Source of the DNA: Thaumarchaeota archaeon UBA223 | GTDB taxonomy: Archaea; Thermoproteota; Nitrososphaeria; Nitrososphaerales; UBA57 | Length of the DNA stretch: 6,831 nucleotides | NCBI GenBank assembly: GCA_002495905.1 | Contig: DAHJ01000020.1 | Location: forward strand, 560 to 7,390 | Direction: 5' to 3' | Part shown: positions 1 through 4,177 of the stretch, piece by piece | Layout: each line of letters begins with the position of its first letter | Position numbering within the stretch: position 1 is the stretch's first letter | Program-made: the position numbers and the translations under genes | The notes under the pieces: model-generated | What the model was told of the DNA's origin: nothing | The model's input: the letters and a program-made list of their open reading frames with translations, nothing else | Database searches by the model: none

Positions 1-396
1 TTCCCCTTCGTACTTTGATCCGTCGGCAAATATCTGCATCCCCATTCCATGCCACTTGCCGTCCTTGTATTCGCCTTCGTACCTGCCTCCGTCGGCATAT
101 GTGTATGTTCCGTTTCCGTGCTTCTCGTCGTCCTTCCATTCGCCTTCGTACTTTTCTCCGTTAGGCCACGTGACAGTTCCTATTCCGTCCTTCATGCCAT
201 CCTTGAATTCCCCTTCGTACCTGCCTCCGTCAGTAAATATGTATGTCCCCATTCCATGCCACTTGCCGTCCTTGTATTCGCCTTCGTAACAATTAATTAT
301 ACAACCATCGCCCTCCAATATTATTGCACTAATAAAAATACCATAACCGACCACAAGAACTATTGCAAGATAAATGACTATTCTTTTAGGATTCAC
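1..396 (-). CDS. MORN-repeat protein with N-terminal membrane anchor (3' end beyond the window)
   Basis: The minus strand is open from position 477 to the left edge. The best start is GTG at 396, because no ATG exists in this frame after the stop at 480-478. Residues about 2-25 (NPKRIVIYLAIVLVVGYGIF onward) form a positively charged then hydrophobic segment, i.e. an uncleaved signal anchor or signal peptide, so the repeats are probably outside the cytoplasm. From residue 37 the protein is MORN repeats of 23 residues, each starting YEGE and carrying KDG, HG.GT or DGIGT. There are four full units (288-220, 219-151, 150-82, 81-13) and the start of a fifth. MORN repeats form beta-hairpin rods used in protein or lipid binding; the partner here is unknown. 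The repeats are clearly G+C-richer than genes to the right. The repeat call is firm, the start moderate, the function unassigned. Confidence 0.88.
   Translation of the reverse strand, partial: MNPKRIVIYLAIVLVVGYGIFISAIILEGDGCIINCYEGEYKDGKWHGMGTYIFTDGGRYEGEFKDGMKDGIGTVTWPNGEKYEGEWKDDEKHGNGTYTYADGGRYEGEYKDGKWHGMGMQIFADGSKYEGE
13..288 (-). repeat. Four tandem 69-base MORN-coding units
   Basis: Unit boundaries on the minus strand are 288-220, 219-151, 150-82 and 81-13, each starting TACGAAGG. Units one and four share an exact 43-base stretch (plus-strand 246-288 and 39-81). Units one and three both end GACGGAGGCAGG. Identity at the DNA level, not only in protein, indicates recent unit duplication or gene conversion within the array. 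The array may continue past the left edge. Confidence 0.85.
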
Positions 397-477
397 AACA
401 TTGTATAACTCGAAATAATAAAAAAATGAATCGCTGACGCTATATCCTAAAAATCTAAATAAAATACTTAGACTATT

Positions 478-624
478 CTAGAAACTTCGTGGTTTTCTGT
501 GCTTTTGGAAACAATCTCTGCAGTAAACAGGTCTGTCTTCGTCTGGCTTGAATGGTACTTCACATTCTTTGCCACAGTCAGAGCATGTTGCTTTGTGCAT
601 TTCTCGTTCGTCTTTGAATGACAT
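478..624 (-). CDS. Small CxxC-x17-CxxC zinc-binding protein
   Basis: A 48-residue protein starting with ATG at 624 and ending with TAG at 478. It has C14-SDC-C17 and C35-RDC-C38, separated by exactly 17 residues, which matches the CxxC-x17-CxxC zinc domain found in archaea and some uncultured bacteria. The end is basic (QKHRKPRSF), as is usual for the domain. Four cysteines imply one bound zinc. The molecular role of the family is not known; nucleic-acid or ribosome contact is only a guess from size and charge. An AGGAG at 633-637 sits 8 bases before the ATG and supports this start. It lies between the DUF2798-like gene and the MORN gene, all on the same strand, 81 bases before the MORN GTG. 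Confidence 0.85.
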   Translation of the reverse strand: MSFKDEREMHKATCSDCGKECEVPFKPDEDRPVYCRDCFQKHRKPRSF

Positions 625-632
625 AATTATTA

Positions 633-637
633 CTCCT
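633..637 (-). promoter_or_regulatory. Shine-Dalgarno-like AGGAG for the small zinc protein
   Basis: On the minus strand AGGAG is followed by 8 bases and then the ATG at 624. It fits the 3' end of archaeal 16S rRNA (CCUCC) and stands out in a window where most starts lack such a site. It overlaps the arm of a short inverted repeat, CCTAAT (635-640) with ATTAGG (649-654), which could hide or expose it in the RNA. Confidence 0.5.
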
Positions 638-709
638 AATGATTCTAAATTAGGTCAGGCTAATAAACATATTCACGATTGTACTATTTTGATATTCAAA
701 ATCGGTTTA

Positions 710-925
710 CTATGCCTTTACAACCGTTTTCACTATCTTGGCAGCAATTGGAGTGATAAACAATGCTATTGGAAAAGAGACAATCATCCCAATTACAAAA
801 GATCTCAGCCAAATTGTAATAAAGTCAGGCACTAAGCCAACTGACACATATGTCATTACCAGTGACATCAAAAAAGACATTGCAAATGCCATTATTCCTC
901 CAAACAAGATATCTGCTTTATTCAT
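710..925 (-). CDS. DUF2798-like two-helix membrane protein
   Basis: A 71-residue protein with two predicted membrane helices, about residues 7-29 and 43-65, joined by a short loop containing VSVGLVPDF and then TIWLRSFVIG. The order helix, G..pdF, W-l-r-sF, helix ending FPIALFITPI resembles the DUF2798 family of small integral membrane proteins, whose function is unknown. Its ATG overlaps the TAA of the upstream zinc-ribbon gene by one base (TAATG, 925), so translation is probably coupled. The C-terminus is lysine-rich (AAKIVKTVVKA), consistent with a cytoplasmic end. Family call is from pattern memory, not a search. Confidence 0.78.
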   Translation of the reverse strand: MNKADILFGGIMAFAMSFLMSLVMTYVSVGLVPDFITIWLRSFVIGMIVSFPIALFITPIAAKIVKTVVKA

Positions 926-1167
926 TAACTAAGAAACACTCCACATTGGAAGCAAAATCTATGGAAATTCTCAACTTTTGTGTTGCAATTATGACAGAAA
1001 GACGCCTTTTCATCAGTGACTGGCTTTGGATTTCTCCTAACTTCGTTACGTTCTTTCATGATTTCAAGTTCTCTATTGAGAGATATTATCAATCGTTGAT
1101 CTCCTAGTTTCTTTGCTATCTCTATTTTATTCATTACTTCGAGTTCATCTGGCTCATATTCTGTCAA
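925..1167 (-). CDS. Helical protein with C-terminal zinc ribbon
   Basis: An 80-residue protein. Residues 5-45 are rich in charged residues and leucine or isoleucine (MNKIEIAKKLGDQ, LNRELEIMKERNE) and probably form one or two amphipathic helices resembling a SHOCT-like or coiled-coil segment. A linker follows, then a zinc ribbon with C58-HN-C61 and C72-FQ-C75 at the very end. The start is TTG at 1167; an ATG at 1134 would remove the first 11 residues and is the alternative. Upstream on the minus strand, GGTG lies some 10 bases before the TTG and GATAAAG about 23. It is the first gene of a coupled pair with the DUF2798-like gene. A membrane-associated regulator or adaptor is possible but unproven. 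Confidence 0.75.
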   Translation of the reverse strand: MTEYEPDELEVMNKIEIAKKLGDQRLIISLNRELEIMKERNEVRRNPKPVTDEKASFCHNCNTKVENFHRFCFQCGVFLS

Positions 1168-1218
1168 ATTAATAACTTACACCTACTTTATCCATGAAAA
1201 TCAGTCGTGAAACAGGCA

Positions 1219-1434
1219 CTAAAATATTACTAAAAAGTACCAAATTAAAGGCAGTAATACTGCTGTAACGAAAAGAAATACAACTAGCCATCCTGATATT
1301 GTTCTCACTAGTGGACTTCCTCTTTTTACAAATATTTCATAACTACCGCATTTTGGACAGGATTCTTCAAAAACAATCTCTGATTTTGGACCTTCCCCGG
1401 AGAATTCAAATTCACATTTTTGGCATTTTAGCAT
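1219..1434 (-). CDS. Zinc ribbon plus single membrane helix protein
   Basis: A 71-residue protein with C4-QK-C7 and C26-PK-C29 (CPKCGS) forming a zinc ribbon, then a basic stretch (VKRGSPLVR) and a hydrophobic helix at about 49-70 that ends the protein. By the positive-inside rule the ribbon is probably cytoplasmic. I place the start at the ATG at 1434. The frame stays open to an ATG at 1512, but that extension would run through the promoter and into the divergent amidotransferase gene and adds no zinc-ribbon sequence. The TATA-like box at 1455-1462 lies about 24 bases upstream of 1434, so the transcript would be leaderless. Function unknown. Confidence 0.75.
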   Translation of the reverse strand: MLKCQKCEFEFSGEGPKSEIVFEESCPKCGSYEIFVKRGSPLVRTISGWLVVFLFVTAVLLPLIWYFLVIF

Positions 1435-1454
1435 AGTTTTAGCATCTACGTTTA

Positions 1455-1462
1455 TTATATAA
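1455..1462. promoter_or_regulatory. Symmetric TATA box between divergent genes
   Basis: TTATATAA is a perfect palindrome centred between 1458 and 1459. It is 21.5 bases from the A of the amidotransferase ATG (1480) and 24.5 bases from the A of the zinc-ribbon ATG (1434). Only 45 bases separate the two start codons. Both distances are close to the usual archaeal TATA-to-start spacing, so one box could place the transcription machinery in either direction with leaderless messages. Inferred from position only. Confidence 0.55.
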
Positions 1463-1479
1463 AAAGAAACAGATAAAAT

Positions 1480-2169
1480 ATGAATCAAAAACGCGTTCTT
1501 GTAATTCAACATATTGACATTGAAACTCCTGGAATAATTCTTGATCTTATGTCGAATAAAGAAATATCTTTTGATTGCATAAAAATAGAAAATTACGAAG
1601 GAAACCTTCTAAATTATGATGGACTTCTAATTATGGGCGGCCCTATGAGTGTTAATGAAAAAGATCAATATTCATTTATTGAATCTGAAATAAATTTAGT
1701 TAAACATTATATTAAACTTAAAAAACCAATACTTGGAATCTGTTTAGGAAGTCAAATAATTGCTAGTGCATTGAACAGTAACATTTACAAAAATTCAAAA
1801 CAAGAATTGGGTTGGCACAATATATCATTATTTCAAACTGAAGGAACTATATTTGAAAATATTGACAATGATTTCCTAGCATTTCATTGGCATGGTGATA
1901 TATTTAATCTACCGGATAGTTCAGTTAAATTAGCTTCAAGTAAAATTTCTAAAATTCAAGCTTTTGTATTTCAAAATAACTGTTATGGAATCTTGTTTCA
2001 TCTTGAAATTACAAATGAAATAGTACAAAATATTGTTGATAATTTTGAATCAGATCTAATTTCTGAATCAATAGATAAATCAATTATTTTGTCAAACTTG
2101 GAAGATAACATTACAAAAGTCAATACTAATGGAAAAATTATATTTAATCGTTGGTTGGATTTAATTTAA
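1480..2169 (+). CDS. Class I glutamine amidotransferase (GMP-synthase-like GATase1 domain)
   Basis: A 229-residue stand-alone GATase1 domain that hydrolyses glutamine to glutamate and passes ammonia to an acceptor. The oxyanion strand is IMGGPMS (51-57), the nucleophile elbow GICLGSQ gives Cys88 (86-92), and FHLE gives His174 and Glu176, so the catalytic triad is intact. HWHGD at 136-140 is typical of the GuaA-like COG0518 group. No synthetase domain follows, and residues 177-229 are a family-variable tail. Some relatives act as GMP synthase amidotransferase subunits, but many stand-alone ones have unknown acceptors, and nothing nearby suggests purine synthesis. The ATG at 1480 is fixed by the TATA box about 22 bases upstream. 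Codons are very A/T-rich. Class sure, substrate unknown. Confidence 0.9.
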   Translation: MNQKRVLVIQHIDIETPGIILDLMSNKEISFDCIKIENYEGNLLNYDGLLIMGGPMSVNEKDQYSFIESEINLVKHYIKLKKPILGICLGSQIIASALNSNIYKNSKQELGWHNISLFQTEGTIFENIDNDFLAFHWHGDIFNLPDSSVKLASSKISKIQAFVFQNNCYGILFHLEITNEIVQNIVDNFESDLISESIDKSIILSNLEDNITKVNTNGKIIFNRWLDLI

Positions 2170-2188
2170 CAATATTTAGGATACAACA

Positions 2189-2238
2189 AACAGCCTCCTT
2201 ACCGAGGTGAGAGATTCACAAGAATCCCCTGTTAGCTG
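2189..2238. ncRNA. Possible structured RNA element, G+C-richer than surroundings
   Basis: About 20 bases after the amidotransferase stop, composition jumps and the sequence can fold. Outer arms are AACAG (2189-2193) and CTGTT (2229-2233). Inside are CCTC (2194-2197) with GAGG (2204-2207), and GATTC (2213-2217) with GAATC (2222-2226) closing a four-base ACAA loop. An alternative outer pairing is CAGC (2191-2194) with GCTG (2235-2238). No reading frame of useful length covers it, and it does not fit tRNA or a clear C/D box RNA. It could be a 3' UTR structure, a small RNA or a relic of a mobile-element end. Strand is not determined. Confidence 0.3.
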
Positions 2239-2298
2239 AAATCCAAAATGTATATGGTATTTATCTAATTTAAAGTTACCGGATAATCATAAAATCTA

Positions 2299-2328
2299 AA
2301 TATCGACATCGATATCGACGTCGATATT
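2299..2328. repeat. 30-base near-perfect palindrome built from ATCGAY hexamers
   Basis: The sequence is its own reverse complement over 30 bases, centred on GATATC (2311-2316), with only one mismatched pair (positions 2308 and 2319). It also reads as consecutive hexamers ATCGAC, ATCGAT, ATCGAC, GTCGAT from 2302. It lies in the gap between the amidotransferase and the 32-aa microprotein gene, just past the end of the latter. Transcribed from the minus strand, the mismatch would be a G-U pair, giving an almost fully paired hairpin. It may be a hairpin terminator, a dimer-protein binding site, or both. Confidence 0.6.
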
Positions 2329-2334
2329 ACTAAT

Positions 2335-2433
2335 TTATCTCAATATTTCATAGATGAGGAGTAAAATTGCACCTAAAAATATAATTCCTGCAATAATTAT
2401 GGCTTTTTTGAATATGGGTTCTGATAACAACAT
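2335..2433 (-). CDS. 32-residue single-helix membrane microprotein
   Basis: ATG at 2433 to TAA at 2335 gives 32 residues: a short polar start (MLLSEPIFKK), a continuous hydrophobic helix (AIIIAGIIFLGAILLLIY, residues 11-28) and a short EILR end. Such a clean membrane helix preceded by two lysines is typical of real microproteins. On the minus strand, TTTATG near 2460-2455 is about 24 bases upstream and could be its TATA box. The near-palindrome at 2299-2328 starts 7 bases past its stop, a fitting place for a terminator. The partner and role are unknown. A chance A/T-rich frame cannot be excluded. Confidence 0.5.
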   Translation of the reverse strand: MLLSEPIFKKAIIIAGIIFLGAILLLIYEILR

Positions 2434-2493
2434 TATGAATTATTAATTTTCTTTCATAAATGGTTATCTATTGTAAATTATTGTTATGTGCTG

Positions 2494-2500
2494 TATTTAT
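2494..2500 (+). promoter_or_regulatory. TATA-like box for the small protein/PPOX pair
   Basis: TATTTAT is centred about 28 bases before the ATG at 2525, consistent with a leaderless archaeal transcript. The A/T-rich TTTTTATACAT nearer the gene (about 13 bases) is too close for that start. This spacing is one reason to prefer 2525 over the in-frame ATG at 2486. Confidence 0.35.
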
Positions 2501-2524
2501 TACATAATTTTTATACATATAATT

Positions 2525-2758
2525 ATGACTGATGAATTCAATAATATTGATGAAATATCATTTCAACTTTCTATTGAAAAGGAAAAATTACGAAAATTAA
2601 ATCATGGAGATTCTGTATTTACAATAAATTATATCAATGAATCAAGAGACAATATAATAAAATTCGATCAAACATTGGGAAGAACTAAAAATTTAATAGT
2701 AAAAAAAATCAGATTCCTCCAAATAAAATATAATCAAATGAGTAATGATGTTTTATGA
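2525..2758 (+). CDS. Small helical hypothetical protein upstream of and overlapping the PPOX gene
   Basis: A 77-residue protein from ATG 2525, rich in Lys, Glu, Ile and Asn. Residues 9-27 (DEISFQLSIEKEKLRKLNH) and 38-73 look like two helices that could pair as a coiled coil; no membrane segment or cysteines. An in-frame ATG at 2486 would add 13 hydrophobic residues (MCCIYYIIFIHII) that overlap likely promoter sequence, so I reject it. The stop overlaps the start of the next gene as ATGA (2755-2758), so the two are translated together and probably act in one process. I do not recognise a family. Confidence 0.65.
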   Translation: MTDEFNNIDEISFQLSIEKEKLRKLNHGDSVFTINYINESRDNIIKFDQTLGRTKNLIVKKIRFLQIKYNQMSNDVL

Positions 2759-3132
2759 GTTTGTTTGAAGAAATTTTAGATAGTCGTACAATAAATCTTA
2801 CTACTATCCGTAAATCTGGAACTTTAGTACATACTCCTGTTTGGGTGATTAAAGATGGAAATATTGGATACGTACGAACTTCTAAATCTGCAGGGAAAAT
2901 TAAACGTTTAAAAAATAATCATAAAGCATTCATATCATCATGTACGAATTCTGGAAAAGTTACCGGAGATAAAATTGAAATTAAAGCTGAAGTATTAGAA
3001 TTGAATCGTGAAGAATATGACAAAATATCAGATAAATTAAAAAAGAAATATAGTATTTTATATATTTTAACAAACATATTCCGAAGAGCTAGTTATAAAA
3101 ATACTCAGATTATAATTCTAAAAGAAAAATAA
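2755..3132 (+). CDS. PPOX-class flavin/F420-dependent oxidoreductase-like protein
   Basis: A 125-residue split beta-barrel protein of the pyridoxamine-phosphate-oxidase-like family. Marks in order: VHTPVWVI (25-32), strand GYVRTSKSAGK (38-48), KRLKNN (50-55) and CTNSGKVTG (63-71), followed by a strand KAEVLELN. This order fits the Rv2061-like PPOX subgroup thought to use F420, a cofactor that Nitrososphaerota make. The phosphate-contacting RTS and K..RLK motifs are kept. Length is typical for the subgroup. The substrate is unknown and the cofactor (F420, FMN or FAD) is inferred, not shown. It is the second gene of a pair joined by an ATGA overlap and ends one base from the convergent membrane gene. 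Confidence 0.85.
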   Translation: MSLFEEILDSRTINLTTIRKSGTLVHTPVWVIKDGNIGYVRTSKSAGKIKRLKNNHKAFISSCTNSGKVTGDKIEIKAEVLELNREEYDKISDKLKKKYSILYILTNIFRRASYKNTQIIILKEK

Positions 3133-3133
3133 A

Positions 3134-3451
3134 CTATTTGTAATATTTAGTAATTTTCTTAATTATTCTATAAATCAAAGCTATTGGAGGAAATGCAACT
3201 ATCCATAAAATCGTTCTTTTGGGATTAAAAATTGACATTATTATAGCAAAAATATAGGAAAACCCTATTGCATATAGATATTTTATGCCTGGAAATGATG
3301 ATTCAGGTTCTATTGGTATTCTTCCTATACCATATGGAAAAATTTGCAATACATCTAGAATTACATATGAAATAAAAATAATTAAAAAATAAATATTTAA
3401 TTTACGTTGAAATTGATTTATTTTTGAAATAATTCTATTTAATTTGATCAC
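3134..3451 (-). CDS. Three-helix membrane protein, unknown family
   Basis: A 105-residue protein with a basic N-terminus and three probable membrane helices at about 18-37, 58-74 and 80-96, ending in a lysine/tyrosine-rich tail (RIIKKITKYYK). Between the first two helices is a polar loop with FPYGIGRIPIEPESSFPG, probably outside. The start is GTG at 3451, the only usual start codon near the beginning of the frame after the TGA at 3475-3473. It follows the 79-aa helical gene on the same strand after 11 bases, so the two likely share a message. It converges with the PPOX gene, one base apart. No family recognised. Confidence 0.65.
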   Translation of the reverse strand: MIKLNRIISKINQFQRKLNIYFLIIFISYVILDVLQIFPYGIGRIPIEPESSFPGIKYLYAIGFSYIFAIIMSIFNPKRTILWIVAFPPIALIYRIIKKITKYYK

Positions 3452-3462
3452 CGCGATTATTG

Positions 3463-3702
3463 TTATAATAAATCATTAGCTTTTTTGATTATTAACTTTG
3501 AAGTATTAAAAATATCATCAATATCTTCTTTTGATAAAGTTTTGACATTATCTTTGTCTGTCCAAATATCCAACATTATTCCTAATTCATTATGAATTTT
3601 TTTCGCTTTATTTATATTATCAATATCTGCATTTGATTTACCAATATTTTGAATTAATATATCTCTCATTTTTTTAATATCATTAAAAATATTTTCATAC
3701 AT
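3463..3702 (-). CDS. Small helical hypothetical protein
   Basis: A 79-residue protein from ATG 3702, without membrane segments or cysteines, rich in Asp, Ile, Lys and Asn. It probably forms two or three long helices: about 3-20, 24-50 (ending GIMLDIWTDKD) and 56-79. AAGGAT lies directly before the ATG. It starts 24 bases from the divergent acidic gene and is followed after 11 bases by the membrane gene on the same strand. I recognise no family. Codon use is as A/T-rich as its neighbours, suggesting the whole block is long settled or came in together. Confidence 0.6.
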   Translation of the reverse strand: MYENIFNDIKKMRDILIQNIGKSNADIDNINKAKKIHNELGIMLDIWTDKDNVKTLSKEDIDDIFNTSKLIIKKANDLL

Positions 3703-3706
3703 ATCC

Positions 3707-3714
3707 TTATATAA
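3707..3714. promoter_or_regulatory. TATA-like box between divergent small genes
   Basis: TTATATAA, again a perfect palindrome, is centred 25.5 bases before the ATG at 3736 and 16.5 bases before the ATG at 3727. If the acidic gene is leaderless, the spacing favours 3736 as its true start. On the other strand it is only 8.5 bases from the ATG at 3702, too near to serve that gene, which may instead use TATCTAAT around 3721-3728. Confidence 0.4.
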
Positions 3715-3726
3715 TTATAATTAGAT

Positions 3727-4017
3727 ATGACAAATATGCGTATCGAAGAAGATGACGAATTTGACAGTGAAGAGGATGAAGAATATGAATGGGAAGATGA
3801 AGAAGATGCAGACGAACTCGCATACAAAATACTTTCTGGTTCAGAATCAAAAGTTGAACGAGAACTAAATATTCTTTCTCAAGAAGGTTGGACTATTGAT
3901 GAAATGAGTGCATTTGATTCTAATAATGGAACAATTGTTGTTCTAGTTATGTCAATTGTTGCAGAAGGTTCATTTCAATTGGAAATAGATCGAGCTAATA
4001 GTTTATTATATCCATAA
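3727..4017 (+). CDS. Acidic hypothetical protein
   Basis: A 96-residue protein (93 if the ATG at 3736 is used, which the TATA spacing favours). Residues 6-30 are almost wholly Asp and Glu with a few Tyr and Trp (EDEEYEWEDEEDADE), likely disordered. Residues 31-90 look folded: a helix with VERELNILSQEGW, then a strand pair GTIVVLVMSIVAEGSFQLEID. The EGWTIDEMSAFDSNNGTIVVLVM part suggests a small alpha-beta domain of the kind seen in DUF4177-like proteins, but that resemblance is weak. An acidic tail before a small domain can mimic nucleic acid or bind a basic partner; no evidence for either. Followed by a T-rich terminator. Confidence 0.65.
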   Translation: MTNMRIEEDDEFDSEEDEEYEWEDEEDADELAYKILSGSESKVERELNILSQEGWTIDEMSAFDSNNGTIVVLVMSIVAEGSFQLEIDRANSLLYP

Positions 4018-4020
4018 AAA

Positions 4021-4030
4021 TTTATTTTTT
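4021..4030 (+). terminator. T-rich terminator after the acidic gene
   Basis: TTTATTTTTT begins three bases after the stop at 4017. Runs of T on the coding strand are enough to end transcription in archaea. A weak hairpin (ATTATCA 4039-4045 with TGATAAT 4050-4056) follows just downstream. Confidence 0.5.
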
Positions 4031-4095
4031 CATAATTGATTATCAGTAATGATAATTAAGGTCGCATATTATATACATTAAAACGATTTTATTAT

Positions 4096-4148
4096 TATCG
4101 AATTCTTTAGGATATATTTATTGATCCTTTGGTTCAGTGAATTCGATA
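4096..4148. repeat. 10-base inverted repeat arms in the convergent gap
   Basis: TATCGAATTC (4096-4105) and GAATTCGATA (4139-4148) are exact reverse complements 33 bases apart. Inside, AGGAT (4109-4113) can pair with ATCCT (4124-4128). No coding frame covers the stretch. The 160-base gap 4018-4177 otherwise holds only the T-run and the hairpin at 4153-4173. Confidence 0.4.
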
Positions 4149-4152
4149 TCTC

Positions 4153-4173
4153 CCCGAGATATTATATCTCGGG
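4153..4173 (-). terminator. Strong hairpin just after the PIN-like/HELTH gene
   Basis: CCCGAGATA (4153-4161) pairs perfectly with TATCTCGGG (4165-4173) around a three-base loop. On the minus strand it starts 4 bases after the stop codon at 4180-4178. It is not followed by a T-run on the minus strand, so it may end or protect the message's 3' end. Read on the plus strand it is followed by TAATTATTTTG, so it could also block read-through from the convergent gene. Confidence 0.5.
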
Positions 4174-4177
4174 CTAA

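Noticed and set aside
13..288. CRISPR array from regular repeats
   Set aside because: The 69-base periodicity is in-frame protein repeats without unique spacers.
49..408. Plus-strand open frames across the left edge (cysteine, valine, proline and serine-rich products)
   Set aside because: They are antisense to the MORN repeats; their periodic pattern comes from the repeat units, and the minus strand gives a clear MORN protein with a membrane anchor.
548..1107. Plus-strand open frames opposite the zinc and DUF2798-like genes
   Set aside because: The opposite strand has recognisable domains, coupled starts and zinc motifs; the plus-strand products show no family features.
1435..1512. 26-residue N-terminal extension of the zinc-ribbon membrane protein
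   Set aside because: It would cover the divergent promoter and the start of the amidotransferase gene; the ATG at 1434 directly precedes the zinc ribbon and has correct TATA spacing.
2189..2238. tRNA or C/D box RNA
   Set aside because: No acceptor or T-arm geometry and no TTC-containing T loop; a CTGA is present but no good RTGATGA box, so only a generic structured element is claimed.
2486..2524. Hydrophobic N-terminal extension of the 77-aa helical protein
   Set aside because: It reads A/T-rich promoter sequence as Ile/Tyr residues; the ATG at 2525 begins a normal soluble protein and fits a TATA-like box about 28 bases upstream.
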